This document shows, one piece after another, positions 1 through 14,800 of a stretch of 64,000 nucleotides of DNA (the stretch's first letter is position 1; every line of letters starts with the position of its first letter). The stretch is from Protula sp. h YS-2021 (lineage: Eukaryota > Annelida > Polychaeta > Sabellida > Serpulidae). The stretch spans positions 46,358,000 to 46,421,999 of the forward strand of contig OX457029.1 of the NCBI GenBank assembly GCA_949752745.1, written 5' to 3'. The notes under the pieces are model-generated. The model did not search any database. It worked only from the letters and a program-made list of their open reading frames with translations, and was not told the origin of the DNA. The position numbers and the translations under genes are program-made.

Positions 1-531
1 AGAACTTAAACACGTACTAAATTTAAAGATGAAACACAAACTGAACGATTTTGAAACTATGTTAATTTTCCAATTATCTAGGATTGCATCATATAACTTA
101 AAAAAATATTTTCTACATTTTTATTGGCACGTTTAAGATCTTCTCTAGTTTCTTTTAAAAATCAATTAACGCAATTTTATTATTAAATTCAATTACATTA
201 AATCACCGTCATTCTTCTTCTCTTATTTTTGTGACAACAAATGAGTTATTCCGTTAGTGTAGCCCCTCAGCTTTTTATAGACTTGAATTACATCTAAAGG
301 AAACGTTATACATTATTCTGATGAACACTTAAGGGTCATGGTTAAGGGGTCAAAAGTAAGAATTTTTTCACAGATGATTCCTGCGACAAAGCTGACAGCA
401 GTCACCAGCAGTGACCAGAAGATATGTCTTTTCTATCAGTAACTTAACATCAAAACATGACTGGGATTTCATGCAACAAGAAATGTATTCAACCAAACGC
501 GTTTGTTTTTTTCTGAAGATTACAGTATTGA

Positions 532-1204
532 GGTATCCAGACAGAAGGGCCTTCGACAAAAGGGCCTTGGATATAAGGGCCTTTCCCGAAAAGGCCTTTC
601 CCAAAACGGCCCTAAATGAAAAGTCGGACAAAATGGCCTTGAGAATTTTTTCTAGGATTTTGAGTTTTAATTATTTAATAAAATATGTAATAAAATAACA
701 AGTCAAAAAACAAACTTCACAGATAACTGCCTTGATGTTTTGTTTCAATTACTCCCCATCACTCTCTTGGGCTTTCCAAAGCACTGTACCACATGATCCC
801 TGTTTGCACCAATCACTGCCTTAATGTTTTACTCATTGCAAAAGACTCTTTCAGTTACTTCTAATCACTGTCTTCAGATGCCAGATTTCGGAGTCATTGT
901 GCCACAAAAGACAATCTCTGTCCTTTGTTTCGCCCCTCTGCACTCTGCTGTTTAAACACACGCGCTAATCCGGATGATGTTGGCGTGTCAGTATCTTGCC
1001 GATCAATAAACTTTGTTTTTGGAGTTGTTATTACACAAAAAATTAAAATAATTTTGAGAACCATATCCAGAAAAAAATTCTGAAGGCCGTTTTGTCCAAC
1101 TTTTCATTTAGACCCGTTTTGGGAAAGGCCCTTTTGGAAAAGGCCGTTTGGGAAAGGCCCTTATGTCCAAGGCCCTTTTGTCAGGGCCGTTCCTTCCCGG
1201 ATTC
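532..1204. mobile_element. Foldback-type element A (inverted arms of short tandem repeats)
   Basis: The left arm (532 to about 650) and right arm (about 1083 to 1204) are inverted copies of each other. Each arm is built from degenerate short repeats around AAAAGGGCCTT and GACAAAATGGCCTT. The element is flanked by a perfect 9-bp direct repeat CAGTATTGA (523-531 and 1205-1213), the expected target-site duplication. The interior of about 430 bp shows no coding capacity. The architecture matches Drosophila Foldback elements (long terminal inverted repeats made of tandem repeats, 9-bp duplication); this is a structural analogy, not shown homology. Confidence 0.85.
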
Positions 1205-1213
1205 CAGTATTGA

Positions 1214-2690
1214 AGGACAAGTGTAACGAAGGACCTTTATTCGTGTCTGTTAAACAAGAACGCAGTTGCACAGCTTGGTATTGTATCAGAAACATAGACT
1301 AACATTTATGCATAAAGATTTTTTAAACATTTTAACAACTGGGGGTGTTAAAACAGCACAAAACAAGGCTCTGTCTGGAAGACAGTGTGAGTTTAAAAAA
1401 AAAATCTGTTTCGAGAATATAAGCACAAAATGCATGGATCAAATCAACACTCAAACACATATTTGCGTCGTTGAAAGCACCTGAACTGTTTCAACTCTCA
1501 GAGTCATCGGTGGTTCTAAGCGTGTATAAGCAAGGTATGAGCAGCATACAAGCATCGTATAGCCTCGTGATTTCGTATTTCTTTAGATTACATTGCTTTT
1601 AACAGGAAAATCTTTCTTCTCCAAGTTAAAAGGTTGTTTCTACTGACATTTGGTACATTCTTTAGGACCGTCTCCGAAAACCAAGAGACTCTTGGAAAAA
1701 CGAGAGGTTCTTTTGGATGATTTCTCGTTATGTAGAGACGGTTTTTGTCTCGGAAATTTTCTCTGGGAAACGTCAGATACAAGATGGCGGAAATGTAAAC
1801 ATTTCTACAACTAATTTGTCCAAATTCATATGAAATATAGATATTTACGAGTAGAAATTTAGTTCAAGGAAGATTTTAGATGTGTGTAGGGATTTTATTA
1901 GGTAAAACAGATCACATTTTCAACAAATGTCCCAATAAACGATTGTCACAGAAAATAGTTCTGCTGATAGCAATGACATATTGATCTGAAATAAGCACCA
2001 AATAACTAAATTTGTGTTTTTTATTTCTCGATGTTGCTGAAGCGTCTCAGGTCTGTTTGGAGAGTGGATCCTCAATTCCCTGAGAGGCCCAAAAGAATGT
2101 ACCCATTGTCTATAAACCGTTTTATATTCTTAATAATACATGATTTTTTTCATAGTGTGCTAATTTCAAAATGCCCAGGGGCAGGTAACGTGGCGTTACT
2201 TTTCTTTGAAGCCACAATGAGTTAATTTTGTAGCGTCATTGCTCTCTTATAGCAAAGTGATTCAACGCCACAGTTTTCGCATGAAACCATCTTGGCTTTC
2301 TAAACAGGATCAATCTGCAGCATAGCGACAAAGCGTTCTTATTCCATTCTGTCTCCATGGATACCACATGGAGGCAAATAGCAGCGGGCACGTCAACCAG
2401 TCACAAGCATCGTTCAAAGCCTTTGAAATTGCAATTACATACCTCTTATGGCGAAATGACACGCACTTAGCAGAAAGATTTTCCGAAATGCTGTATTTAT
2501 AGGTTCTAATGAGAGTACTCACAGTTTGTAAATATTTTGCTGAGTACGTATCAAGTGTTATTTTCATGGTAGTAAAACAATTTACTACTCTGAAACTTCC
2601 GAGTTTTCAGATACGGGTATCTGGGTAGGTTATATCTTCCAAAGGCTTCAAACAAAACAGGACCACACTCGTCAATCAGGATTACGTCAC
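1214..2690. other. No gene recognised; expected next exon of the Mp20-like gene not found
   Basis: Downstream of the last recognised exon of the minus-strand calponin-homology gene I looked for the calponin-like repeat exon (beginning around MGSNK or AGSNK in relatives) and did not find it here or in 1-522. It probably lies left of the window. A short palindromic stretch around CCAAGAGACTCTTGG occurs near 1680. Confidence 0.5.
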
Positions 2691-2804
2691 CTGAAGACCA
2701 ATAATAGACTGTCCAGCTCGAAGCTGTTCATCTGTAAACTCCCTCACATTTTTCTCGGTTGGTTTTGGGCCAATTGTCTTACCAGTAAAATTGTTGCGCT
2801 GAGC
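2691..2804 (-). CDS. Mp20-like gene, exon 5b (probable mutually exclusive exon)
   Basis: 114 nt, phase 0 at both ends, acceptor CAG and donor GTGACG. It encodes 38 residues from AQRNNFTGKTIGPKPTEKN to IIGLQ. It matches the neighbouring exon 5a in length, phase and boundaries and is identical at 30 of 38 residues. Using both in series would duplicate the linker, so alternative use is the likelier reading. Confidence 0.85.
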
Positions 2805-5800
2805 CTGAATGCATGTCATCAGTGTGGATTATACTAAGCCGTATAAACGTGCTGCTGAAACGTTTTCTTCCTGCAGACTTCGATATTAAGCGATCGCAAG
2901 AATGCAGCAGTGATTCTCCGATAAAGTTGCCAAAAAAGAAGAGGAAATGCTGGGGATGCTCAGTAGGCCACCCAGCTCTTGGCAGAAATTGGTATGGCAC
3001 CTGGGTCAGTTACCCACGACTTGCCTATAGTTTTAGTATTTGCTACTTTTAGAATTTGCTAACAGAACATAACTGACAGCAAGAAATGATCAAAAACAAA
3101 CGAAACAAAGATGCCTATGCACATATGCAAATAAATCAATGTTTGCTTTAGATTTCAATATTTATCTTTCAGTTGGTTTTTGTGTATATTTATGACTTTT
3201 TTCGCTGGAAAGTATCGTAATTATTTAATTAAAAATACGTTTGAGTTTATGTATATACCATGAGCAGTTGACCTTCTGCTGGCAGGGTAATTCTGTTAGC
3301 AATTGTAATATTACTATCACTACTTGCGATGGCTTCGTACATTCATTACCAACTCTTCACAAATACTTACAACCCGATTTGAAAAGACGCTTGAACACTT
3401 TTGTCATTTAAAATCAGGAAGTGCAGTTGTGACGAACTGGGAAGAAATATAACAACATTCAATAGATAGTTGTGACGACTTGTCCCTGCAAGAACGATGC
3501 CTATATTTCTAGTCTGAAAAGCAAAACTAAGTTCTTGCGCAATTTGACACTCCTTCTAAGGTGTCCTTCCGGTTTGATTCCTGAAATTAGGGAAAGAAAT
3601 TATCTAAAGAAAGGAAAAGAGAAATGTCTTACATTAAGTGGCACGTTACCTGAAGACCGATGATACAGTTACCCGCCCTTAACTGTTCGTCTGTAAATGC
3701 CCGAATGTTTTTCTCTGTTGGTTTTGGACCGATTGTTTTTTCCTTAAATTTGCGTCTTTGGGCCTACATTAACCGCAACAAAACAGTAGAAAAGCAAAAA
3801 AGGAGTTACATTCACTAAATTATAAAACTGTTAGAGATATTTTGAATAACGAAACATCATTTTATCAGTTACTCATTTCAATTATTTCAATAATTTAAGT
3901 TTTTCATCTCTAATATAAACTAAACCAATATTAAACTCTTAAAAATAGTAAATGTTTACAGGGAATATTAAGTGACCATAGCCTGAATTTTATTTTTTAA
4001 CGGAAAGTATTGGAGAAGGTGATTCACATTCCAACAACAAATACATTCAAAAACTAAGAACTAGAAAGAAATGCTATATTTTGTACAAGAACACTAACAC
4101 TCTGTTACTAAGTACGTTTTTTAAGGAAAACCATTGGGATTACTTACTCCCTTTGTGACGGTCGTCATTAAAGTAAATGCGGTAATTTTATCATTTTACT
4201 TTATATATGGCAGCACCTTATCAAGTAGCTTTAGTAAATATTCAGTTCATGGAAAAACAATTACCTCAGTGCCTAACTGTTGAATGCAGTTCAAAACCTG
4301 TGCCATGTTCCTGCCCTCAAACAAGTCGACAGTTTGGAAGGTGCCTGTCTTAGGAACGCCGTAATCCTCGCAGAATTTCAGAAAATTTGTGATGTTCTCC
4401 ATCTAAAAAATTTAAAGCAGATGCTGGTGTGTTTGAGTTGCCAGTCTTTAAAACGCCTTTTTGGCTAAAAGAGCAGAGGAATTCCAAGATAAATACATGG
4501 TTGTTTTGAAGAAAAAACTAATTTAACACGCACAGATTCAAGGACTCCCAATAACTGGCTGAATTAATTATTTCTAATGCACACCTTAACACAACTAGGT
4601 GTTATTTGCATAACACAACTCAGTTACGTAAACATTTTAAACGTACACAAATCCAAATATACACATGACTTAATGACAATCACCTAAAATTAACCAGTTG
4701 AGATTAACAATTAATTTATAACGCAACAGAAATCAAATAATGGAGTGAGCGTTTTATGTGAGTCCAGTTGAAGAAAAGATTTCACAGTAAACAAATGTTT
4801 AATGATCTGACATCAGTCCACAGAACACATCAGAAAATAAGAAAATGGCAATGTCGCATAAAGAAACCGACCTTAGCCAACATAGTAAAGAAATCTCCAA
4901 GGGGTTTTGTGTTTTGTGGGAAAGACAAAAAAGACGGTTCATGTGAATCTTTATGTTTAGTGTTTAAAGTTTAAATTAAATATATATTCTTAATAAAATT
5001 CGTGCAAAAAAAATACGTACCTGTTTGAATGGAGCCGTCATTGTGTTTGCTTTTAATGGTCTTTTCAGTTTGTCTGTAAGGCCTGGAGTTCCCTCTTTAA
5101 TTTTGTTTGCTAATCTAAAGCCAATATCAAATAGCAACTAGAACCTTATTTCGCTAACGAAATGTTAAACACTTGACAAAAATTAAAACGCAAAAATACT
5201 TCCTTCAATGGGTTATTTCTTGACTAATATATTGTAAACAACACAGCTTGAATATGTCTTATAAGCAGGGTAGTGTTTGGTTTTTGTTGGCTTAAGGTTT
5301 TATTGATTGAGCAGGCATACGCCGTGTTATCTATTTACGCAGTGAGAGCTCGCACAAAGCTCAGCAACTGTGTTCTGTGATGTACGTTAAATGCCCTGCA
5401 TTTACTTGCAAAAATACACTCTTTCACGTGGCGTTTTAACAAAGAAAACGAAATCGAAGATGGAAATAGAAAATGACATGCACACGTTCAGATCAAGCTC
5501 TTCATAAGTCCCAAGTTTCATGGTCCTAGGGCCCATAGTGTCAGAGAAGAAGAAGACACAAAAAATCGGAAAAACTGTCAAGAAGAAAAAAAGGACGAAC
5601 GGCTGCTCGCACAAATTAATATAATAACTCTTGCAAGCCAAAGGCTTGTCAAGTGTTAAAAACAGCAGTGCTATGAAATTGTATGATTATATACATTCGG
5701 TACTACCTATATGAGTACATATATGAGCGAATATATGGGCACATTTTGTCTCAGTAACTGCATCTAATACTGTCCTTAAAAGTCTTCGATATATAATAAC

Positions 5801-8800
5801 TTCTATATATTATAAATATATATTAAGTCTTCGATATATATTAAATATTATGTATTTAATTCTTCACAATGCGTTCAATTAGTGTCAATTTAAACAAAAG
5901 GCCGAGAACTAAATGTTAACTAAAAATAATGAAATACTCTCTGTGAAGAGAATGGAAACTGAGTCGTTTTGCTTCAGATTGGCGGACAGGGGAGGAGATT
6001 GGAGGCATTGTTTTTTTTAAAATTGGGGAAATGCATCGTTTTTAAAGAGAAGAAGGCACATCGAAAAATTACTTAAATTTTTGAGGTCTATAATGTGGTG
6101 TTATGTAGCATACAGCATAAATTTTTTATTTATTTCAGTTGATGCAAACAGATCCTTTTTAATCAAACTGATTAAAAAATCTTGAAAAAAGTAAAATTAT
6201 TTTCATACACATCTACAACTGCTATTTTAAAACGAAAATCGATATTTTCTACAACAAAGAACGAGATCACGTTTTCAACTATAACCTACAACCGTCAATC
6301 GCAGCTGTTGGAAGAAGACTGTTCAGAGGCATGTCTAACTTTTTTTACCCTACTGATAAATCTAGTCTGAACTCAAACTGACGTGTAGGCAAATGCGATG
6401 GAATTTTGCAATATGCATCGAGTCGATACTGACAATTCTACTTTATTCTATCACATATCTTACAGTTTTATAATAAAACTCTTCACTTGTTGTATCGTGG
6501 ATTTGAACTCTGTACTAGTATATAAAAAGTATTGCCGGAACAGAGGTATAAACATTCAAACTGTTATCGCTAAGGCAGAGCAACAACAAAAAAATAATCC
6601 GAGCAACTTTGTTCCAAGTGTAATCTCACACAGGGAGCTGCTAGTTCTAATTCTAAGATTGATATCTATTCTTGGAAAATAGGTAGATAGTGTGTATATT
6701 CTCTAAGAATAAACTACATGTTTAATTTCGGAGTAACTTTGTACGTATGTACTTCATGCATACATGTTTCTTGTTTCTTCAGTGTCATTAACCTTTTTTG
6801 GTTTTTGAGAAGAAATTAAACACATTTCCAATAAATGAAAATATGAAAATAAAATCATCATCAGGAGAAAATAATATAGTAGGCAGAACCGATGCTATTG
6901 CTGAATCGGTTGCTTAGAAGTTTAGTTGGTACTCTGATGGAGAATGAATACCCGAAGATCGTGCGGCTAATTAAAACAACTCTTTAAGATACGTCGGGTC
7001 TGTTTACATTGATTCACCTTTAGTTCTCTAACTTAAGGTAAAAAATAACGCACGAGCAGGTTTGTTTTTCTCTTTAAATAAATAATGAAACGATCTAAAT
7101 TAACCCTTTGATGCTGGTTGGGCTGATTATTTTTACTTCCTTTCTTTCTAATTCGCTTTAGTTTTTAAGACTTGGTTTGAATAGAGAAATGTCGGTGGAT
7201 AAGTTGTTAGTATATGATGACCAACAACGATAAATACAATAATGCTAAATTTAAATAAAATTATATTTCTTAGTTAATATTGTTGTAATATGGTGATACA
7301 TGAAACATTCATAACGTTTTCGAAGCATTAAGTCACGTATTATTTCTGTACAAACAAGACATGAATCTGCCGCATTCAGATTTAAAACTCATAATATGGC
7401 TGCTGCTGCTGAATTAAACCAAAAATTGATAAATATTCTTTGCAAGCCATAATGGACAAGATAACAGGTCCTGACAAAAATAATATGACACAAACACAGA
7501 ATACAATGACATCACAATGGAGAAAATATATACATGGTCCAAGACATGAGGCGCTCTGTGTCACCTAATCCAGCTTTTATCAAATAACTACATTTCGTCT
7601 GCCAGCAAACTCTGTTGCATTTACCATTAGTTTTTTATTGCAAAAAACATCATTGTAGAATGATAAACAGTACGATTTATTTGTGGCCTGTTGTAATTTG
7701 ACAGATTTGTATTATTAATGTTTTATGTTATTTATATTTTTTAACTTATTTATCCAACAATCCAATGATCAGTCTTACTTTTTTAAACCCAATAGTTTCA
7801 ATTACAGTTGCTAACTGCTTACTATTTCCTGCTGTTCAGTTTCTAAATATCATTTACAGATAAGGTGGCGCCAGAGCAAAAAGAAACAAAACGTATTTAG
7901 TGCTGTAGTTATTTGCATTTCTACAGTAATTTTATCATAAACCATCTGGAGGGTGCAAACTTTAAAGAACGCGTTAACGTTAAAGTTTTTCTCTATTTTA
8001 ATATCAACTGACTTTACAATGTTAAGTAAATCTGTGGTTTCAACAGGAAATTCAGAAGAACAGAAATTAGGTTATTTACAAACTCAATAACCTAATCAAT
8101 CAAAGTTTTTAAGTGCAATCATAAAGTTCTTTATTATGGCAAATATTAAGCAAATTTGACCAAAAATCACGCAAACCCTAACATCTGGTTTTGGATGGTT
8201 GATTTTATTTGCTCTTGCACTTAAGGACGCAAAGCTTTTAAGCACTCTTTTCTTCATATTAAGTGGTAGGTCTCAAAATGGGTTTGTTTTAATTTAAATA
8301 TGCTGCGTTAAGATATTGTACTCACTTCACTAATAGGATGCCGTTTCTCAGCTGTTTCTCCACTTCTCTCATACCCGGCTTCAGTTTCTCTCCTAGCAAC
8401 TCTTCGAACCAGTATATAACTTCCTCCTCTGTTTCCGCGCTGTAGCGCGCAGCCAGCTAAAAACAAAGTTCATGAAATAGTTAAAGTGTCAAGACAACTG
8501 CAGATTACATGTGAACTTAAAGGAAAACATATCACAAAAGGATATAAAATGCACTAAAACCTGAGTAATCCATCGGTATTTTTTCAGTTCTGGATAAAAT
8601 CAATATCAACGCTTGGTCTCACATCAGATAATGGCTTAAATCTAATATTATTCAACCATCCATTTGAAGCCTTGAATTCATTAAGATCAGATTATTTCGC
8701 TAATACCTTGGTAAAACGAAGGAACTAAACTAGGCAACCCAGCAAGTTCGCAAATTTTTTGCTACTTTAGGAAAGTCATGATTTATGTGTATCTCTACGT

Positions 8801-11800
8801 AAGTCATATTTTACAAAGGGACCAAGATATGGCAGCAAACTAAAAACAGCTATTTTTGCAGCTGAAAAGAACAGCAAGTGATTGTCATGGAGCTCCTCGA
8901 ACAGCATGGTTACTGTAATACAAGGATGACTATCAACTAAGACTGAAACAGGTTCACAGATCCACGGATCTCGGATCTAAAATTTTGGAGCCGTTCTGGC
9001 CTGCTATTAACATCATGTGTGATCACTAAACTGCTTTAGATGCTGCCTCTCTCCCTACCACCCTCGCAAGACCTGTGTATAAGTATTTCCAACATACTTT
9101 GCATCAACTTTATCGAAGCATAGATTTGCTGGTTGTCATTGGTATAAATGTTATACATTTTAATGAATAGACCTAAACAATCTAAAATAAAGGTCAATGC
9201 TTAATGGACTTACCAGGAAAAAAACCACCATTTTATAAGATATTTATATAATTCCAACAATAGATATCCGTGCGTTAATGTACAGATTTTCCTAGCTACT
9301 ATAGGACTAATATGTGAGAACTGAGAAGTAATAAACTAGTGTTTGGCCTGAGCACTGGCATTTACAAGTAAGTCGTTCTAAACACAAACTATCAGGCGCT
9401 GTCTAGATATAAACTTTTGCCTAGTCTTGTTATTGGTCCATGAACTTCATATCTCTGGCATTATCAATAAGTGTCAAGGAGGAAACCTGTGTGGAAATAA
9501 TTTTCTCTGCTTTCTAAAGATAGAAAAACAATGTCTTGTTTGTTGGTAGCTTATAAATATTTCATATAATCTGCAACTCAGTTTAATACCATTACTTTCT
9601 AATTACTAAGCCCTGTATAAGTTACAGATAAAATCAGAGAGTTTACAAAGGGCCTGAAAATTCCAGGCACTTTGTAAACTGTCTGGTTCAGTCAGTCTTT
9701 TGTAAACTGTCTAAGATTTTCAGCAACTTTGTAATGTGCCTTCTTTTAAGGCTCTGAAATTTTAACAGTTTGCCTGAAATGGCATTTACTACAGTACGTT
9801 AGCATTTTTTCGTTCTACTATAAGACATACAAAGTAATAATAAAATTTGTTTCTAGGTTAGAACATGAAACAATAGGATTGCCTGTCAAGTTTAGGGTCA
9901 GTCATTTGCAATTGCAGGTCATTAATAAAATCTGCGGAAGGTCTAATTTATTCACAACATGCATGGCTGCGGCACATGCTTAATGATTTTATTTCCCAAT
10001 CTTGAAAGCCTGAAATTTTCAGGCACTTTGTGAACTTTTTCATATAACAGTTTGCCTGTAACATACATACCTTAATCAGATATTTCAATCATTCATTTGC
10101 TCATTCATTTAAAAGCGGTTAAATTGGGGCATTAGGAAATTAGTGTATGGTTGGATACTTGTATAAAATGCTGGCCTTTTTGGGAAGAAAACAGAGAGTA
10201 TCATTCAGTTATGAGCAAGACAATCATCAGTTATAAATTCCAAAGCTTTATTTTTAGAAGACGTACTTCCTGGCCCAGAGCACCTCCGTCAACCTCGTGG
10301 ACCTGAATACTGAGTAATGCTACTGATTAATAAAGGTTCCTTTATGATACCAGAATTGCAGATACCAGAATTAGATGCCTGAACCACATCTCAACGAGAA
10401 TCCATGAGATGTCCATGAGACCTTACGCAGTCCTGTCCGCTAGTACATATAGGACAATGATTAATTGGAGTGCCTTAGAAGAGAGACTTAAGGCGGAAGG
10501 AGGGAGGTAGAGCGACTGAAAAATATTACTTAAGCGGATGCAGGTCGTTTTACCAACGGTCACTTCGTCAACGACCACTATGCCAATTTCCTTTTTGCCA
10601 ACATACCTAGACCATTTTGCTAATTTTCATTTTGCTAACAAAATAATATTTTTTGTAAAAAAGTATTTTTTCTTTATATAAAAGACAAAGAAAAACACAC
10701 AATAATTTATTGAACAGTAACCGACTTCATATTGACACCTTTTACCATCTCAATTGTATATGTTCTGACATCATAATTCTTAATCCTCAACGCCAACCTT
10801 ATTACATGACAATTTATACTCATGAAATGAAGGAAATGAAAACTAGGACTGATGCTGAATCACAAACTATCTCACTAATCAAATGCAAAATTTAACTCAG
10901 CACTTGTACTTTGCAATGCAATGTCCAGCACCGCTTAAAAAGTCTTCCAGTGTTTTGGATCCAGATCCGTAATTAGCGCAAAGGGTTCTAAGGCGCTTCA
11001 AATGGCGTCCTGCGCAGTTTTCACTGCGGCGTCTTTACGGAGCGTCGGATGGGGTTGACCAACCAGTCGTAGGAACGCTGAGTTCCAACTTTCACGAAGT
11101 TTGTTCGTCCTGTCCTTGCCTTTGAGCGTTCGATCGTAAACGTTCCACGTCCCCGGAGCAAACGTACTTCAGGTATTGAACTGAGAGCGCACGCAACTTT
11201 CGCGAATTCATATCCGAAAGCCGCGACCTCAGGCGAATCAAGGGCGTACATTATTTGGGCATATTCGCGAATCCACATAACTAATCCTTGACCTCCGGTG
11301 TTGAATCGAATGCAGACACGATTTGAACATATTCATGGATCCACATGCCTAATTCTTAACAGAAGGTATTAAATCGACTCAAAAACTATATTCCATTAAA
11401 CATTTTACAAAATATAATTCGGCAAAATGGAAACTGACAAAAAGGTAGAGGCTTGTTGGCAAAATGGAAATTGGCAAAATAGTCGTTGGCAAAGTGACCG
11501 TTGGGAAACTCGTATGTATACCTACTTAAGCCTAGGCTCAAGTCAAGAGAATTTCACATACAATTGGAAACAAGTACAGGTCGCAAGAATGATACCCCAC
11601 GTGCATTAACTGACTGATATGCAAAAATAATAATAGAAACACGTACCCGCTGGCAAAATTAAAATAAAAATCCCTTGATTTTAAATATATAAATTCCACA
11701 TATAAATTCGAAAGGTTGTGTCTTGTGGCCAGTAAATACACGTTGACTTCTATATGCGTAACCAAAAATCATGCGTAATTAAGTCATTCTACGTGATTCA

Positions 11801-14800
11801 TATAACTTCAAATCTAATTCTGATTTGGTACTATTTAACCATTGCACCAATCGATCGGGGAGGGGGGGGGGGGGTCGCAAGGGGCTGATTGGAACGTGAA
11901 TGTAATATACGTATCGAATGCATTTTGCCAACATTATTCTCATTTTTTATAATTTATACGAAAAATGGATAATAGAGGTCACATCATGAGCACCCCGTCC
12001 CCATCCCCCCCCCCCCCCTAAAAATTGCAGTTGTGAACTCAACAGTTACAGTAGAGTGAATATAGCCAGAAACTAACAAACAAACCGCCAAGATGAAAGA
12101 TCCCTGTAACCAAAACAATCCTTAAGCGTTATTGCTCGGCTGCTTAAAGTTCACAACTGGGAAGATTTATCTCCAGTAGACAGACATATTTACTCGAGGT
12201 ATTTGGTACAAGAGGAGTCTGTTCCTGTGTCAGTGAGACTGTTCGAAAGCGCATTAAACATTCCTGTATGAGCGCAATATACTAAGATGCAGCTGTGTAT
12301 GGGCGTAGGACAAAATACCACCGGACATAATACCACCAAGGAAATGAAAACTAGGACAAAATATCACCACAATCTGAGGGTCCACGTGTGCGATTTCGTT
12401 TTCATGCTCAAAACGCCATGCGAACAGACCTGATTTTAGAATAAATACAGCGCATTTGACAGCAAAGTAACGGTTGAGCAAAACATCACAGCTTATGGGC
12501 GTTACGCGAGCTCCGCCTGCATTGGGAAAAAGTGCTAGTCCGTTCAATCAATAAAGCCGTTGAGCCAACATAACCAAGCAGATGTACACGGTTTAAAAAC
12601 GGAATTCAAGCTGTGATGTTTGCTAATATATTTGTATTACAGATTATGCGGCTTGTAAAAAATAACTTCACGTTGTTCAAGAAATAATAAGCAGTTCAAA
12701 GAAGTATTTTTAACTTTTAATGTTTGTCAAGTGTTGAAGATTTTGGTTGCGAAATGCGGTTCTAGTTTATATTAAGTTATCATGTCACATCAAGGTATAT
12801 AAGCTATACAGCTTGTTTGATGCATTCAACCTATTCAGAGAAATTTCGAGAATACAAACATCCTTCCGCAACACCATTTTAAACGAATGTTATCACACTT
12901 TCAGTTTTATGGTGAAATGTGAAATCCGAATTCAAGACACTATGTCAGAAAATCGCGAAGCGTAAGCCTTTCATGTGAAAAGTGAAAAGGATATCCTCTC
13001 TCTATACATGTTAACCTGAAATACCTGAGATTGTAGAGGAAACCAAATGTGTAAAAAAAAGTCTGACGAAGCCTGTTCAGTTCGAGATTGTGAACAAGAC
13101 CTTACAGCTTACACACTATCATTTTTTTTTACTGCATACGTTTTTCATTTCAATTTCCCATTGAAAATGTTAGTGTTGAAAAATTTTTCCGAGACTAGAG
13201 CTTAATCGGAAAGAAATAGAATCTTGTTTCTAATCCTTTTTATATTTGACATGGTAGACGAACTTTTTTGTTGTTTTATTTTTCTTTTGCCTTTTTATTC
13301 TCTCCTGGGCTGAACTTTATATGCTAAGAATTTCAATGCCCCGGGCGTTCACCAATAGTCTTATATCGTCTTTTTTCTCGAAAGATACAGTGACTAATTT
13401 TAGTTTTGAAATTTGTATATGTGGTCGTTCGATAATTTTTTTCTCGATTTTTTAGACCAGGCCGGGGCACTTTCTTTTCTTTTTTTATGTGCGATTTCAG
13501 TGAAACAGTGGCACGGATGAGAAACGGATCATTATTTCTGACTGACCTAAAGATGCAGTTCGCTGTAACGCACCTCTAGCATCCTTTCACCTTTTTGCGA
13601 TATTAAACAGCAGACGGGAAACAGACACTCTGTAGATATAGAGAGACACCATCGCATAGACGTCTGGGATCATAATCGAATAACAATGCGATCGTATTCT
13701 CTTAAAAGGGAATCTTGATAGGGTTTTAAGAAAATTACGTGAATGAGTATGCAAAAACTGACTAGTGTTCATGTTCGAATTCAAAGAAGTCATAGAATGA
13801 TCCTTGGTGAGAGTGCCTTGACCCAGGGGAAAGGAATCCGCGACAAAACGCCTCAGGACATAACGCCTCGCGATAAAACGCCTCGCGACATATGGCCTCG
13901 CGACAAAACGCCTCAAAATGTTAAGTGCGACAAAACGCCTCACTCGTATAAACTCCCTATTTTCCCCCATTTTTCTTACTTTTTATCGTACACTCATTGT
14001 TCGCCTATTACACATTTGTCATTCCCACTTGGCATTGAAAATGCCAAATGGGGATGGATTGCATCGAATTTTTCACCTATTTTTTTTTCTCGCTTTTTTA
14101 AATTTTTTTCTTCTTCCGACGAATCGGTTTCCAGACATCTCCTCCAAGACCGCTGAAGCTAGACCAACAAAACTTTGAACATATATAAAGGGCAATGTGA
14201 TCTGAAGCAACCGATAAAAATTTTTGACCTTGACCTTGACCATGACCTTGAAATTGCGAAAAACGTTATTTGAGAAAAACAATGAGTTATCTCGAAAACG
14301 GTAAGAGATAGAGCAATTTTGACCTCATTTTCGACCTCCACCCCCTATACGACTATACGTAAGGTATAACTTCCGGTGTCCTTGACCTCCAGGTCACTTT
14401 CGAGCCCCAAGCCGGAAGTTGGCCCCTACCTCGAAAACGGTAAGAGATAGAGCAATTTTTGCTCGTACTGCTTTTCCATTTTCTCTGACATTTTTGCTCA
14501 TTTTTTTCTACGTCAAGATGCTTGTTATATATTTTATTCTACAAAGGAAGAAGAGCAAAAACAAAGAAATGCTTCCTTTGCTGGTCTTGCATTCAAAGAG
14601 TAGTCCGGTCAGAGTCACTGAATGTCAGAGATATCGGAGTATTGCATAGCCTCTAATCCTCCAAAATCACCAGACTGGCTAAAAAAACAAGTCATTTAGT
14701 CAAAGTAAGAAAAATGGGGGGGGGGGGGAATAGGGAGTTTATACGAGTGAGGCGTTTTGTCGCACTTTACATTTTGAGGCGTTTTGTCGCGAGGCCTTAT

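Noticed and set aside
13743..14156. Open frames of 127-137 codons on both strands
   Set aside because: They are mostly translations of the tandem GCGACAAAACGCCTC arm of foldback element C.
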